Assembly (NCBI RefSeq): GCF_031582905.1
Contig: NZ_CP133990.1
Span: forward strand, 3,038,001-3,102,000
Length of the DNA stretch: 64,000 nt
DNA from: Pengzhenrongella sp031582905
GTDB taxonomy: Bacteria > Actinomycetota > Actinomycetes > Actinomycetales > Cellulomonadaceae
Direction of reading: 5' to 3'
Shown here one piece after another: positions 1-11,512 of the stretch (position 1 is the first letter of the stretch; every line of letters starts with the position of its first letter). The translations under genes and the position numbers were made by a program. Below the pieces are notes generated by a model that saw nothing but the letters and a program-made list of their open reading frames with translations, had not been told where the DNA came from and ran no database searches.

Positions 1-789
1 GAGCAGCCCGACCAGGCCGCGCACGTCCGCACCGCCGAAGCGGTCCTCACCGCGGCGCGCGGCGCGCAGGCGGCACGCGGCGTGCACGAGGACGACGACG
101 ACCATGGGCAGCGCGACCGCGCGGGTCAGCCCGAGCGCGAGCACCGTGCCCGCCGCCCACGCGTAGCGGCGCGCCAGGACGAGGACCAGCGTCCCGGCGA
201 CCAGCGCGAGCGCGAGGGACTCGGTGTACGCGGCCTGGAGCACCGGGCCCGCCGGGGACCCCGCCACCACGGCCACCGTCGCGAGCGGCAGCCCCGGGCG
301 GGCCGCGACCGCACGCGGTGCACCGCGCCGCACCGCGGTGTGGACGAGGAGCATCGCGACCGCCCCGACGACGAGCGCGAGAGTGGGGCCGGCGACCTCC
401 CACGGCGCCCCGGTGACGGTCATGACCCCCCGCACGAGCAGCGGGAAGAGCGGGAAGAACGCCCACGGGTTCTGCTGCACGGCACCGTCCGGGCCGGTGG
501 GCAGCACGGTCGGGTACCCGTCCACGGCGATCTCGCGGTACCAGGTCGCGTCCCACACCAGGCCCGTGTAGGCGGCGTAGGGCGGCGACGCCGGTCCCCA
601 CAGGGTCGCCACCTGGTGCTGGGCGACCGCGACGAGCACGAGCGCGCTCCACGCCCGCGCGAGCGCGTAGACCGCGAGCGTCTGCGCCCACCACGGCCAC
701 CGGCGTGGGTCGAGCCGCCGGCGCATGCCGGCCGGTGAGGCCTCGGTCGGCGCCGCGGTGCTCCCGCCGGCGCCCTCCGCAGGGCTCAC
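1..789 (-). CDS. Integral membrane glycosyltransferase, PIG-V/mannosyltransferase-like (C-terminus off window)
   Basis: The reading frame enters from the left edge, so the C-terminus is missing and about 262 residues are visible. The protein is rich in Leu/Val/Ala membrane segments. An early luminal loop carries WDATWYREIAVDGYP followed by NPWAFFPLFPLL, the pattern of GT-C type PIG-V-like mannosyltransferases in which an acidic residue precedes the first long loop. A later YTESLALAL helix start also fits. These enzymes use polyprenyl-phosphate sugars in the membrane; the substrate here is unknown. The GTG start at 789 overlaps the folP stop as GTGA, which decides the start over the internal ATG at 726. 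The call is by motif only. Confidence 0.6.
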   Translation of the reverse strand, partial: MSPAEGAGGSTAAPTEASPAGMRRRLDPRRWPWWAQTLAVYALARAWSALVLVAVAQHQVATLWGPASPPYAAYTGLVWDATWYREIAVDGYPTVLPTGPDGAVQQNPWAFFPLFPLLVRGVMTVTGAPWEVAGPTLALVVGAVAMLLVHTAVRRGAPRAVAARPGLPLATVAVVAGSPAGPVLQAAYTESLALALVAGTLVLVLARRYAWAAGTVLALGLTRAVALPMVVVVLVHAACRLRAARRGEDRFGGADVRGLVGLL

Positions 790-1721
790 GCCAGCCCGCG
801 GACGGCCCGGACGGGTGGGGCGTCACCGCGGACGGCGGCCACCATGTCGAGCGTCCGCCGGGTCGCTCGGACGTCGTGCGCACGGAACACCCGCGCCCCG
901 AGCCACGCGGCGACCGCCGTGGCCGCGAGGGTGCCCTCGAGCCGCTCGTCGACCGGCAGGTCGAGGGTCTCCCCGACGAAGTCCTTGCGGGACAGCGCGA
1001 GCAGCACGGGGTGACCCAGCCCGACGAGCGCCTCGGTGCGCCGGACCAGGTGCAGGGAGTGCCACGTGTTCTTGCCGAAGTCGTGGGTGGGGTCGACGAG
1101 GACGGCCGCCGGGTCCACGCCGAGGCTCACCGCGCGCGCGGCCGCCGCCCGCAGCGTCGCGACGACGTCCGCGACCACCGCGTCGCGCGGGTCCGCGGGG
1201 GCGGGGCGCCCGTCGCCCCCGGCGCGGTACGTGACGCGGAACGGGTCCGTGCGCGGGACGGCGCCGCCGGTGTGCGAGCACACCACCCCGACGCCCTCCG
1301 CGGCCGCGACCTCCACGAGCCGCGGGTCGTGACCCGACCACGTGTCGTTGAGCAGGTCGGCACCGGCCCGGGCGGCCTCGCGGGCCACGTCCGAGCGCCA
1401 CGTGTCGACGCTGACCAGCAGCTCCGGGTGGCGGCTGCGCACCTCACCGACGAGCGGGACGACGCGCCGGATCTCCTCCGCGGCGTCGACCGGATCGCCG
1501 CGGCCGGCCCGGACGCCGCCGATGTCGACGATGTCCGCACCCTCCTCGGCGGCGCGCGCCACGGCGTCCAGCGCCGCGGCGTCGTCGTCGTGCCGGGCGC
1601 CGGGGTAGAACGAGTCCGCGGTGCGGTTGACCACGGCCATGACGACGGGCCGGCCGGGCGGGAAGGTGCGCCCCCGCAGCCGCAGCGCGGCCCCCGGCGC
1701 GGGCACGCCGCCCACGCTCAC
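786..1721 (-). CDS. folP2: Dihydropteroate synthase family protein, FolP2-like
   Basis: A 311-residue TIM-barrel protein of the pterin-binding family. Canonical DHPS joins p-aminobenzoate to dihydropterin pyrophosphate in folate synthesis. Loop 1 reads MAVVNRTADSFYPGARH instead of the usual MGIVNVTPDSFSDGG; VSVDTWRSDVA, LLNDTWSG, DPTHDFGKN and ALSRKDFVGE supply the other barrel motifs. The NRT-DSFY loop is the form I associate with the second actinobacterial paralogue (Rv1207, FolP2), which is reported not to replace FolP1. The next gene upstream is a LOG-family gene, as in mycobacteria. The GTG start overlaps the LOG stop as GTGA. Its true reaction is uncertain. Confidence 0.85.
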   Translation of the reverse strand: MSVGGVPAPGAALRLRGRTFPPGRPVVMAVVNRTADSFYPGARHDDDAAALDAVARAAEEGADIVDIGGVRAGRGDPVDAAEEIRRVVPLVGEVRSRHPELLVSVDTWRSDVAREAARAGADLLNDTWSGHDPRLVEVAAAEGVGVVCSHTGGAVPRTDPFRVTYRAGGDGRPAPADPRDAVVADVVATLRAAAARAVSLGVDPAAVLVDPTHDFGKNTWHSLHLVRRTEALVGLGHPVLLALSRKDFVGETLDLPVDERLEGTLAATAVAAWLGARVFRAHDVRATRRTLDMVAAVRGDAPPVRAVRGLA

Positions 1722-2566
1722 GCGTCCGGGTCGGTGGTCCCGGTGCCGGCCGCCCTGGACGTCGCCTGGGCCTGCGCCTCCTCGCGGGCGGCCTCCTCCT
1801 GCGCGGCCCGCAGCTCGGCGCTGCGCTCGACGACGTGGGCGACGGCCTCGCGCGGGTCGTCGACCAGGGTGACGAGGTCGAGGTCGATCTCGCCGATCAT
1901 GCCGCGACCCAGGACCGCGGTCCTCAGCCAGTCCAGCAGCCCGCTCCAGTAGTCGGTCCCCACGAGCACCAGGGGGAACCCGGTGACCTTGTGGGTCTGC
2001 ACGAGGGTCAGGGCCTCGAACAGCTCGTCGAACGTGCCGAACCCGCCCGGCAGCACGACGAACCCCTCGGCGTACTTGACGAACATCGTCTTGCGGGCGA
2101 AGAAGTAGCGGAAGTTGACCCCGAGGTCGACGTAGGAGTTCATGCCCTGCTCGAACGGGAGCTCGATCCCCAGGCCCACGGACAGCCCGCCGGCCTCGCT
2201 CGCGCCCTTGTTGGCGGCCTCCATGATCCCGGGGCCACCACCGGTGATGACGGCGTACCCGGCCTCCACCAGCCCGCGGCCCACCTCGACCGCCAGCGCG
2301 TAGTCGGGGTGGTCGGGCCGGGTGCGGGCGGAGCCGAACACGCTGACCGCCGGGCCGACCTCCGCGAGCGCGCCGAAGCCCTCGACGAACTCGCTCTGGA
2401 TGCGCATGACCCGCCAGGGGTCACCGTGCAGCCAGTCGGTGTCGTGGTCGGGGCCAGCCAGCAGCCGCTGGTCCGTCGTCGTGGTCGGCACCTGGCCGCG
2501 GCGCAGCAGCACCGGGCCCTTGCGGTAGCCGCGCCCGGGGGCGGGCACGCCGTCGTCGCTCGTCAT
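1718..2566 (-). CDS. LOG family protein (TIGR00730, cytokinin-activating phosphoribohydrolase type)
   Basis: A 282-residue Rossmann-like protein. GGGPGIMEAANKGA and PGGFGTFDELFE are the two LOG signatures; the second holds the PGGxGTxxE catalytic and phosphate-binding motif. Family members release adenine-type bases from nucleoside 5'-monophosphates; some were earlier called lysine decarboxylases without support. Length and the N-terminal extension fit the actinobacterial Rv1205 group. It begins 10 bp after the dapE stop, so dapE, LOG, folP2 and the membrane glycosyltransferase probably form one transcript. The alanine- and glutamate-rich C-terminal tail (about the last 25 residues) is likely disordered. 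Confidence 0.88.
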   Translation of the reverse strand: MTSDDGVPAPGRGYRKGPVLLRRGQVPTTTTDQRLLAGPDHDTDWLHGDPWRVMRIQSEFVEGFGALAEVGPAVSVFGSARTRPDHPDYALAVEVGRGLVEAGYAVITGGGPGIMEAANKGASEAGGLSVGLGIELPFEQGMNSYVDLGVNFRYFFARKTMFVKYAEGFVVLPGGFGTFDELFEALTLVQTHKVTGFPLVLVGTDYWSGLLDWLRTAVLGRGMIGEIDLDLVTLVDDPREAVAHVVERSAELRAAQEEAAREEAQAQATSRAAGTGTTDPDA

Positions 2567-2576
2567 GGCGTCGACT

Positions 2577-3670
2577 CTAGGAGGTCAACCACGCCCGCAG
2601 CGCGTCGTGGCACAGGCGGAGCTGGGGCACCGGGCAGCGCTCGTCGTCCTTGTGGGCCAGCACCGGGTCGCCGGGGCCGAAGTTCACCGCGGGGATGCCC
2701 AGCTCGGCGAAGCGGGCGACGTCGGTCCAGCCGAGCTTCGGTGCCGGTGCTCCTCCGGTCACCGCGAGGGTCGCCGCGGCGAAGTCCGCGGCGGCGGGGG
2801 CGTCCAGTCCGGGGCGCGCGCCGCCGGACGCGTCGGTGACCCGCACGTCGTACCCGGCGAACACCTCGCGCACGTGCCCCTCGGCCTGGGCGAGGGACCG
2901 GGACGGCGCGAACCGGAAGTTCACCGTGACCACGCACTCGTCCGGCACGACGTTCCCCGCGACCCCGCCACGGATGCCGACCGCGTTGAGCCCCTCGCGG
3001 TACACGAGGCCGTCCACCTCGATCTCGGCCGCGACGTACTCCTCGAGCCGCCGGAGCACCTCGCCCGCGCCGTGGATCGCGTTGACCCCATCCAGGAGCG
3101 CGCGGAGTGGGCGGCGACCCCCGGGACGCGCACCTCGGCGCGCAGGGTCCCGTTGCACCCGCCCTCGAGCCCCGCGGCGGTGGGCTCGCCGAGCACCGCG
3201 AAGTCGCACGCGAGCCACTCGGGGTGGGTGCGCGCGATCCGGCCCAGGCCGTTGAGGGACGCCTCGACCTCCTCGTGGTCGTAGAACACCCAGGTGACGT
3301 CGCGGGTCGGTGCGGTGAGCGACGCGGCGAGCGCCAGCGCGACCGCGACGCCACCCTTCATGTCGACCGTCCCGCGGCCCCACAGCACGGCGTCGTCGCC
3401 CGTGCCCTCGAGCCGCGTCGGCAGGTTGCCCGCGAGCGGCACGGTGTCGATGTGCCCGGCGACCACGACCCGCGACGCGCGGCCGGTGTGCGTCCGGGCG
3501 ACGACCGCGTCGCCGTCGCGCAGCACCTCCAGGTGCGGCAGCCCGCGCAGGGCGGCCTCGATGGCGTCGGCGATCGCGGCCTCGTCACCGCTGACGGACG
3601 GGATGTCGCACAGCGCGCGGGTCAGGGTCAGCGGGTCGGCGGTGAGGTCGAGGGCCGGGGCGGTGGTCAC
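2577..3670 (-). CDS. dapE: Succinyl-diaminopimelate desuccinylase (apparent frameshift)
   Basis: DapE is a zinc M20 peptidase-fold enzyme that hydrolyses N-succinyl-LL-diaminopimelate to LL-DAP and succinate in lysine and cell-wall synthesis. Visible metal motifs are GHIDTVP, GRGTVDMKGG and DHEEVE; LGEPTA and GVAAHSAR follow. The frame breaks after HSARSWMG: the next frame continues VNAIHGAGEVL and runs to the C-terminal AWLTS. One extra C in the run 3086-3089 restores a 364-residue protein of normal length. The GTG start lies 6 nt from a TAGGGT box (3677-3682), so the mRNA is probably leaderless. It is divergent from dapD, which catalyses the preceding succinylation. Confidence 0.9.
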
Positions 3671-3676
3671 CGGGCG

Positions 3677-3731
3677 ACCCTACCCACGCGCCTGCGGGGG
3701 CGCGGGGGCACCGGGTGCGGCCCTCTACCCT
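3677..3731. promoter_or_regulatory. Divergent dapE/dapD promoter pair, both leaderless type
   Basis: The 68-bp gap between dapE and dapD holds two -10-like boxes facing outward. On the minus strand TAGGGT (3677-3682) ends 6 nt before the dapE GTG. On the plus strand TACCCT (3726-3731) ends 7 nt before the dapD ATG. Neither gene has a Shine-Dalgarno sequence at that distance. No convincing -35 is visible, which is common for TANNNT-driven actinobacterial promoters. Confidence 0.6.
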
Positions 3732-3738
3732 GGTGCGC

Positions 3739-4683
3739 ATGAGCATGCGCAGCGCCTGGGGGCACGGTCTGGCCACGACTGCCGCTGACGGGTCGACGCT
3801 CGACGTCTGGTACCCCGCGCCCGCGCTGGGAGACGCGCCGGCCGACGCCGCCGTCCCCGCGGATCTCGCCGCGCTCGAGGGCACCGACGCGGTGCGCGGG
3901 GTCCGCACCGCGGTGGTGCGCACCGTCGTCGACCTCGACGCGCCGCCCGCGGACGCCGCGGACGCCTACCTGCGCCTGCACCTGCTGTCCCACCGGCTCG
4001 TCGCGCCGCACGGCGCGAACCTCGACGGCGTGTTCGGCGTGCTCGCGAACGTGGTCTGGACCGACCGCGGCCCGTGCGCGGTCGACGGCTTCGAGGCCAC
4101 CCGGCTGCGGATGCGCGCGGCGACCGGCACGCCGGTGACCGTGCACGGCGTCGACAAGTTCCCGCGGATGGTCGACTACGTGCTGCCCACCGGCGTCCGG
4201 ATCGCCGACGCCGACCGGGTGCGCCTGGGGGCGCACCTCGCCGCCGGCACCACCGTGATGCACGAGGGCTTCGTCAACTACAACGCGGGCACCCTGGGCG
4301 CCTCGATGGTCGAGGGCCGGATCTCCGCGGGCGTCGTGGTCGGGGACGGCAGCGACGTCGGCGGCGGCGCCTCCATCATGGGCACGCTGTCCGGCGGGGG
4401 CCGGGAGGTCGTCTCGGTGGGCCGACGGTCGCTGCTCGGCGCGAACGCGGGCCTGGGCATCCCGCTCGGCGACGACTGCGTCGTCGAGGCCGGCCTGTAC
4501 CTGACGGCGGGGACCAAGGTGACGGTGGTCGCCGGGCCCGACGCCGGACGCGTGGTCAAGGCGCGCGAGCTCGCGGGCCGCGACGGGCTGCTGTTCCGTC
4601 GCAACTCCCTCACCGGCGGCGTCGAGGCCGTGGTGCGCACCGGCGCGGGCGTCGAGCTCAACGCCGCACTGCACGCCAACTGA
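3739..4683 (+). CDS. dapD: 2,3,4,5-tetrahydropyridine-2,6-dicarboxylate N-succinyltransferase
   Basis: DapD transfers succinyl from succinyl-CoA to tetrahydrodipicolinate, the branch committing carbon to meso-DAP and lysine by the succinylase route. The 314-residue protein has an alpha/beta N-terminal domain and then left-handed beta-helix hexapeptide repeats (about residues 150-260): HEGFVNYNAGTLGASMVEG, SAGVVVGDGSDVGGGAS and LLGANAGLGIPLGD. This is the actinobacterial DapD type (Rv1201c-like). I chose the ATG at 3739 because a TACCCT box lies 7 nt upstream; a second ATG at 3745 is also possible. The frame is intact. Confidence 0.93.
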   Translation: MSMRSAWGHGLATTAADGSTLDVWYPAPALGDAPADAAVPADLAALEGTDAVRGVRTAVVRTVVDLDAPPADAADAYLRLHLLSHRLVAPHGANLDGVFGVLANVVWTDRGPCAVDGFEATRLRMRAATGTPVTVHGVDKFPRMVDYVLPTGVRIADADRVRLGAHLAAGTTVMHEGFVNYNAGTLGASMVEGRISAGVVVGDGSDVGGGASIMGTLSGGGREVVSVGRRSLLGANAGLGIPLGDDCVVEAGLYLTAGTKVTVVAGPDAGRVVKARELAGRDGLLFRRNSLTGGVEAVVRTGAGVELNAALHAN

Positions 4684-4693
4684 GCGCCGCGCC

Positions 4694-5562
4694 GTGACGC
4701 GACGACGTCGTCCCTGGGTGGTGCCGGTGGCGCTCGTGGGTGTGCTCGGGGTGGCCGTGGGGGGCGTGGTCGTCGCCGTGGACCGCTACTCGGGCACCAC
4801 CGCCGTGACCCAGCGCTGCACCGCGCAGCTCGACGGGACCGGCTGGGACCTCAGCCCGACCCAGAGCGACAACGCCGCGCTCGTCGTGGCGGCGACGGTG
4901 CGGCGCGAGCTGCCCGCCCGGGCGGCGACCATCGGCATCGCGACCGCGCTGCAGGAGTCGCGCCTGGTGAACATCGACTACGGCGACCGGGACTCCGTCG
5001 GGCTGTTCCAGCAGCGCCCGTCCCAGGGCTGGGGCACGGTCGAGCAGATCATGGACCCCCTGTACTCCACCGACGCGTTCTACGACGGGCTGGTCGAGGT
5101 CGACGGGTACGAGCAGCTCGAGGTCACGGTCGCGGCGCAGGCCGTGCAGCGCTCGGGGTTCCCGGACGCGTACGCCCAGCACGAGACCCGGGCGCGGGCG
5201 TGGGCGTCCGCGCTCACCGGGTACTCCCCGCGACCCTCACGTGCTCGCTGCGCGGTCCCGACGACGCCGGGTCCCCGGACTCGCTGCTGGCCCGGGTCGC
5301 CCGCGACTTCGGGGACGCCCCCGGCAGCGTCGCCGACGACGGCACCGTCGTGCTGGACGCCGCGGCGCTGCCCGGTGGGGGCGACCCCGCCCGCCTGGCC
5401 TGGGCGGTGGCGCAGTGGGCGGTCGCGGTGGCCTCGACGGAGCACGTCACCGACGTCGCCGTCGCCGACCAGGCGTGGGCGCGCGACGGCGACGCGTGGG
5501 CGGCGTCGGGCACGGACCCGCTCCCGCCGGGGCAGGTGCGGGTCACGCTCGCCGGCGGCTGA
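4694..5562 (+). CDS. Membrane-anchored protein with lysozyme/transglycosylase-like motif (apparent frameshift)
   Basis: A short basic N-terminus (MTRRRR) and one hydrophobic helix (about residues 8-28) suggest a signal anchor with an extracellular body. The conserved core reads TALQESRLVNIDYGD followed by SVGLFQQRPSQGWG. Placement of ES before GLFQ resembles the SLT/lysozyme fold, where that Glu is catalytic; the later SGFPDAYAQHE segment is typical of this actinobacterial family. The frame breaks after ALTGYSP near 5225-5231 and resumes as ATLTCSLRGPDDAG to the stop, giving about 289 residues when one base is added. It starts 10 bp after dapD. Function is inferred; database labels for this family vary. 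Confidence 0.6.
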
Positions 5563-5610
5563 GCGCAGGCCGCGACTCACGGCTCACGGCCCGACGGGCC
5601 CGGACGCGAC

Positions 5611-5650
5611 GACGCCGGTGCCACCCCGGATCGGGGGCGGCACCGGCGTC
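5611..5650. terminator. Bidirectional hairpin terminator between gene at 4694 and gltA
   Basis: A perfect 12-bp inverted repeat, gacgccggtgcc (5611-5622) and ggcaccggcgtc (5639-5650), has an inner cccc/gggg pairing. It sits between two convergent genes 106 bp apart. No T tract is evident, as is usual at this GC content. Confidence 0.7.
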
Positions 5651-5667
5651 GGTCCGTGACGGGTGGC

Positions 5668-6966
<1,299 letters not shown>

Positions 6967-7115
6967 GTGGTTCCCTCCTGGCGAGGCGCGCGCACCCTCG
7001 TGTCGCGGCCGGATCTCGACGGGGCACTGCGGTCACCTGTGGGTGGGTCCGGGCGGCCCCGTCGGCCCGCGCTCACGCTACCTGCGGCCGCGGGCACCTG
7101 ACGAATCGGACCGGC

Positions 7116-8235
7116 TCAGCCGATCAGGCGACGTGCGGCCTCGCCGACGCGCTCGTCGGACGCCGTCAGGGCGACCCGGACGTGCCCGGCGGCGGCCGCT
7201 CCGTAGAAGGCGCCCGGCGCGACCAGCACCCCGCCGTCGGCGAGCCGGCCGACCGTGGACCAGCAGTCGACGGGCTCACCCGCGGGGCGCGCCCACAGGT
7301 ACAGCCCGGCCACCGACCCGTCGACCGTGAGCCCGGCCGCGGCGAGCGCCTGCGCCAGCACCGTCCGGCGCGCGCGGTACCGCTCGCGCTGGTGGTCCAC
7401 GTGCGCGTCGTCGCCCAGCGCGACCGTCATCGCGGCCTGCACCGGCGCGGGCACGATCATCCCGGCGTGCTTGCGGATCTCGAGCAGCCGCCGCACCAGG
7501 CGCGGGTCACCCGCCACGAACGCCGCCCGGTATCCGGCGAGGTTCGACTGCTTGGACAGCGAGTAGACCGCGAGCAGCCCGGTCGGGTCGCCGCCGCTGA
7601 CCCGCGGGTCGAGGATGCTCGGCACCCCGCCCGAGGCCCACGGCTCCTCCCAGGCGAGCTCGGCGTAGCACTCGTCGGACGCCACGACGGCGCCCACCCC
7701 CGCGCCGCGTCGACGACCGCCCGCAGCTCGTCCACGGAGCGGACGGTGCCGTCCGGGTTGCCCGGCGAGTTGATCCACACCAGGCGCACCGGTCCCGGGC
7801 CCCAGTCCGCGACGTCGTCGGCGGGGAGGGGGTCGCGCCGGCCAGCCGGGCGCCGACGTCGTAGGTGGGGTAGGCGGTGCTCGGGTGCACGACGACGTCG
7901 CCCGCGCCGAGGCCCAGCAGCGACGGCAGCAGCGCGACGAGCTCCTTCGAGCCCACGGTGGGGACGACGGCGTCCGGGTCGAGGCCCGGCACGCCGCGGC
8001 GGCGCGCGAACCAGTCGACGACCGCCCGCCGCAGCGCCGGGGTGCCGTGCGTCAGGGGGTAGCCGTGGGCGTCGGACGCCGCGGCGAGCGCGTCCCGCAG
8101 GAGGGTGGGCGTGGGGTCGACCGGGGTGCCGACGGACAGGTCGACGATGCCGTCGGGGTGCGCGCGGGCACGCTCGGCGTAGGGGACGAGGGTGTCCCAG
8201 GGGAAGTCCGGCAGCGTGCCGGTGAGCAGGCCCAT
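7116..8235 (-). CDS. dapC: Succinyldiaminopimelate aminotransferase (two apparent frameshifts)
   Basis: A class I/II PLP aminotransferase that makes N-succinyl-LL-DAP, between DapD and DapE in the pathway. The N-terminal part (SVGTPVDPTP, VPTVGSKELVALLPSLLGLG, YPTYDVGARLAGATP) is in one frame. WINSPGNPDGTVRSVDEL is in a second. ASDECYAELAWEEPWASGG and the lysine site YSLSKQSNLAGYR are in a third. Adding one base in the G runs 7823-7832 and one in the C run 7697-7701 gives a continuous 373-residue enzyme. The start lies 32 bp after the ferredoxin stop. The fdxA-dapC pairing is conserved in mycobacteria (Rv1177-Rv1178), which supports the call. Confidence 0.9.
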
Positions 8236-8267
8236 GACGGCGCGGTCGCCAGACGTGTCAGCGGGCG

Positions 8268-8594
8268 TCAGTCGGTGACGACCTGCAGCGGGAGGGTCGC
8301 GATGATCGGGTGGTCCTTGGGGATCTCCCCCATCTTCGCCGCGCCGCCCGGGGATCCCAGGTCGTCGAAGAACTCGACGTTCGCCTTGTAGTACTCGCTC
8401 CACTGCTCGGGGACGTCGTCCTCGTAGTAGATCGCCTCGACGGGGCACACCGGCTCGCAGGCGCCGCAGTCGACGCACTCGTCCGGGTGGATGTACAGCG
8501 ACCGCTTGCCCTCGTAGATGCAGTCGACGGGGCACTCCTCGATGCACGCCTTGTCCTTGACGTCGACGCAAGGCTGGGCGATCACATAGGTCAC
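8268..8594 (-). CDS. fdxA: 7Fe ferredoxin, FdxA/FdxC type
   Basis: A 108-residue soluble electron carrier binding one [3Fe-4S] and one [4Fe-4S] cluster. The first half reads PCVDVKDKACIEECPVDCI, with wider spacing to the first following cysteine as in 3Fe sites. The second reads ECVDCGACEPVCPVEAI, a regular CxxCxxCxxxCP site. A C-terminal extension follows, typical of actinobacterial FdxA. The start is the GTG at 8594, chosen because GGAGG lies 7 nt upstream; translation begins VTYVIAQPC. It is upstream of dapC on the same strand and divergent from the small gene at 8665. Redox partners are unknown. Confidence 0.94.
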   Translation of the reverse strand: MTYVIAQPCVDVKDKACIEECPVDCIYEGKRSLYIHPDECVDCGACEPVCPVEAIYYEDDVPEQWSEYYKANVEFFDDLGSPGGAAKMGEIPKDHPIIATLPLQVVTD

Positions 8595-8651
8595 GGTCAG
8601 TCCTCCAAGGGCCCGTTCGACGGTCGCAGTCCGCCCTCCCGGCGGTCGCTC

Positions 8652-8657
8652 TAGTAT
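8652..8657 (+). promoter_or_regulatory. -10 box for a leaderless transcript of the 8665 gene
   Basis: TAGTAT is followed by 7 nt and then the GTG start at 8665, with no ribosome site between. The 70-bp fdxA-8665 gap must also hold the fdxA promoter. Confidence 0.55.
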
Positions 8658-8664
8658 CCCCCTC

Positions 8665-8996
8665 GTGCGCGAGAACCCGAGCAGCACCAGCGTGACCCAC
8701 GACACGGCGGGCGGCATCCCGGGAGCCGGGCCGGCAGGCGCCGGCGGTCCCGCGTGGCGGGGCTGGACGGTCGGGACCCGCGTCGTCGTGCGGCGCCGCT
8801 CCCCCGGGGGCGGGTTCGCCGACGTGCTGGGCGACCTGCTCGCGGTGGACGACGACGGCGTCCTCGTCGACACCCGGCGAGGCCCGGTCCACGTCCCCGG
8901 CGACGACATCGCCCTCGGCAAGCCCGTGCCCCCGCACCGGCGCGACGTCCGGCACGGTCCGGCCCCCGGGTCCCGACCGCGGACGACCCGGCCTGA
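8665..8996 (+). CDS. Small SH3-like domain protein resembling the N-terminal domain of Rv0428c-type acetyltransferases
   Basis: About 110 residues. A low-complexity Gly/Ala/Pro N-terminus precedes one small beta-barrel-like domain: WTVGTRVVVRRRSP, ADVLGDLLAVDDDGVLV and TRRGPVHVPGDDIALGKPVPP. In streptomycetes and mycobacteria I know this domain in front of a GNAT acetyltransferase; here the GNAT part is absent. In the written frame there is no stop until deep inside the vanW gene. One added C in the run 8929-8933 gives the ending APARRPARSG...DDPA with a TGA at 8996. It probably has a leaderless start (see 8652-8657). Function unknown. Confidence 0.6.
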
Positions 8997-9033
8997 CCCC
9001 GCCCGAACCTGCCTGCCCCTGCCTGACCCCGCC
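8991..9033 (+). repeat. Direct repeat carrying the stop codon of the 8665 gene
   Basis: The 13-mer gcctgaccccgcc occurs at 8991-9003, where it contains the TGA stop, and again at 9021-9033. The remainder of this 76-bp gap is C-rich and holds the convergent vanW end. It is one of several stop-spanning duplications in the window. Confidence 0.55.
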
Positions 9034-9072
9034 TGCGCCCCGGCGTTCCGACCGGGCGCCGCGGGTCCCGGC

Positions 9073-10917
<1,845 letters not shown>

Positions 10918-10960
10918 GCAGCTGTCTCCTCGTCACCGCGCGGCACGTGCCGCCCGGACG

Positions 10961-10966
10961 ATCCTA
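10961..10966 (-). promoter_or_regulatory. Candidate -10 of vanW-family gene
   Basis: TAGGAT on the minus strand, about 44 nt before the ATG and with the ribosome site between. No clear -35 is seen. It lies in the 88-bp gap after the flavin reductase gene. Confidence 0.4.
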
Positions 10967-11005
10967 CGGGGCGGCACCCACGCCCACCGGGGTGCGACGG
11001 CGGCG

Positions 11006-11512
11006 TCAGCGGACGGGACGCAGCCGCCCGCGCAGGTGCACCAGGCCGCCGGCCGCGGCCGGTCCCTGGGTCGCGCTCAGGACCTCGCCCACCACGATGT
11101 CGTGGTCACCGGCACGGTGCACGGCCGCGGTGCGGCACTCGAACCAGGCCGCGGCGTCGTCCACCAGCGGGGCTCCGGTGAGCGGCCCGGGCGTGTGCGG
11201 GACCCGGCCGAGCTGCCCGACGGCGGGCCGGCCCGGGGACGCGAGCCAGTCCGCGACGGGCCCGGCGGTGTCGGCGAGCACGCTCAGGCCCCACCCGTCG
11301 ACCGCGTCGAGCGCCTCGCGGAAGCGGGCGTCCTCGTGCACGCAGAACAGGACCAGCGGCGGGTCGAGCGACACCGACGCGACCGCGCTCGCGGTCATGG
11401 CGTGGTCGACGTCGCGCCACCGCAGCGCGACCACAGCGACGCCCGCGGGGAGCCGGCCGATCGCCGCGCGAAAGACGTCCGGGTCGGCGAGCGGCGCGTC
11501 CCCGTGCGTCAC
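11006..11512 (-). CDS. Flavin reductase-like domain protein
   Basis: A 168-residue FMN-binding split-barrel protein. The N-terminal FRAAIGRLPAGVAVVAL segment, MTASAVASVSLDPPLVLFCV and the C-terminal DHDIVVGEVL match flavin reductases that supply reduced FMN to monooxygenases or use flavin as cofactor. A partner oxygenase is not present nearby, so the substrate is unknown. It is the third gene of a tightly coupled set after the BCCT transporter and the small membrane protein: its GTG start at 11512 overlaps the upstream stop as GTGA. It ends 88 bp before the vanW-family gene starts on the same strand. Confidence 0.85.
   Translation of the reverse strand: MTHGDAPLADPDVFRAAIGRLPAGVAVVALRWRDVDHAMTASAVASVSLDPPLVLFCVHEDARFREALDAVDGWGLSVLADTAGPVADWLASPGRPAVGQLGRVPHTPGPLTGAPLVDDAAAWFECRTAAVHRAGDHDIVVGEVLSATQGPAAAGGLVHLRGRLRPVR

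Noticed and set aside
47..883. Long open frame rich in Arg/Gly/Pro on the minus strand over the first genes
   Set aside because: It is the wrong-frame shadow of the membrane glycosyltransferase and folP genes; composition is typical of shifted GC-rich codons and no motif is visible.
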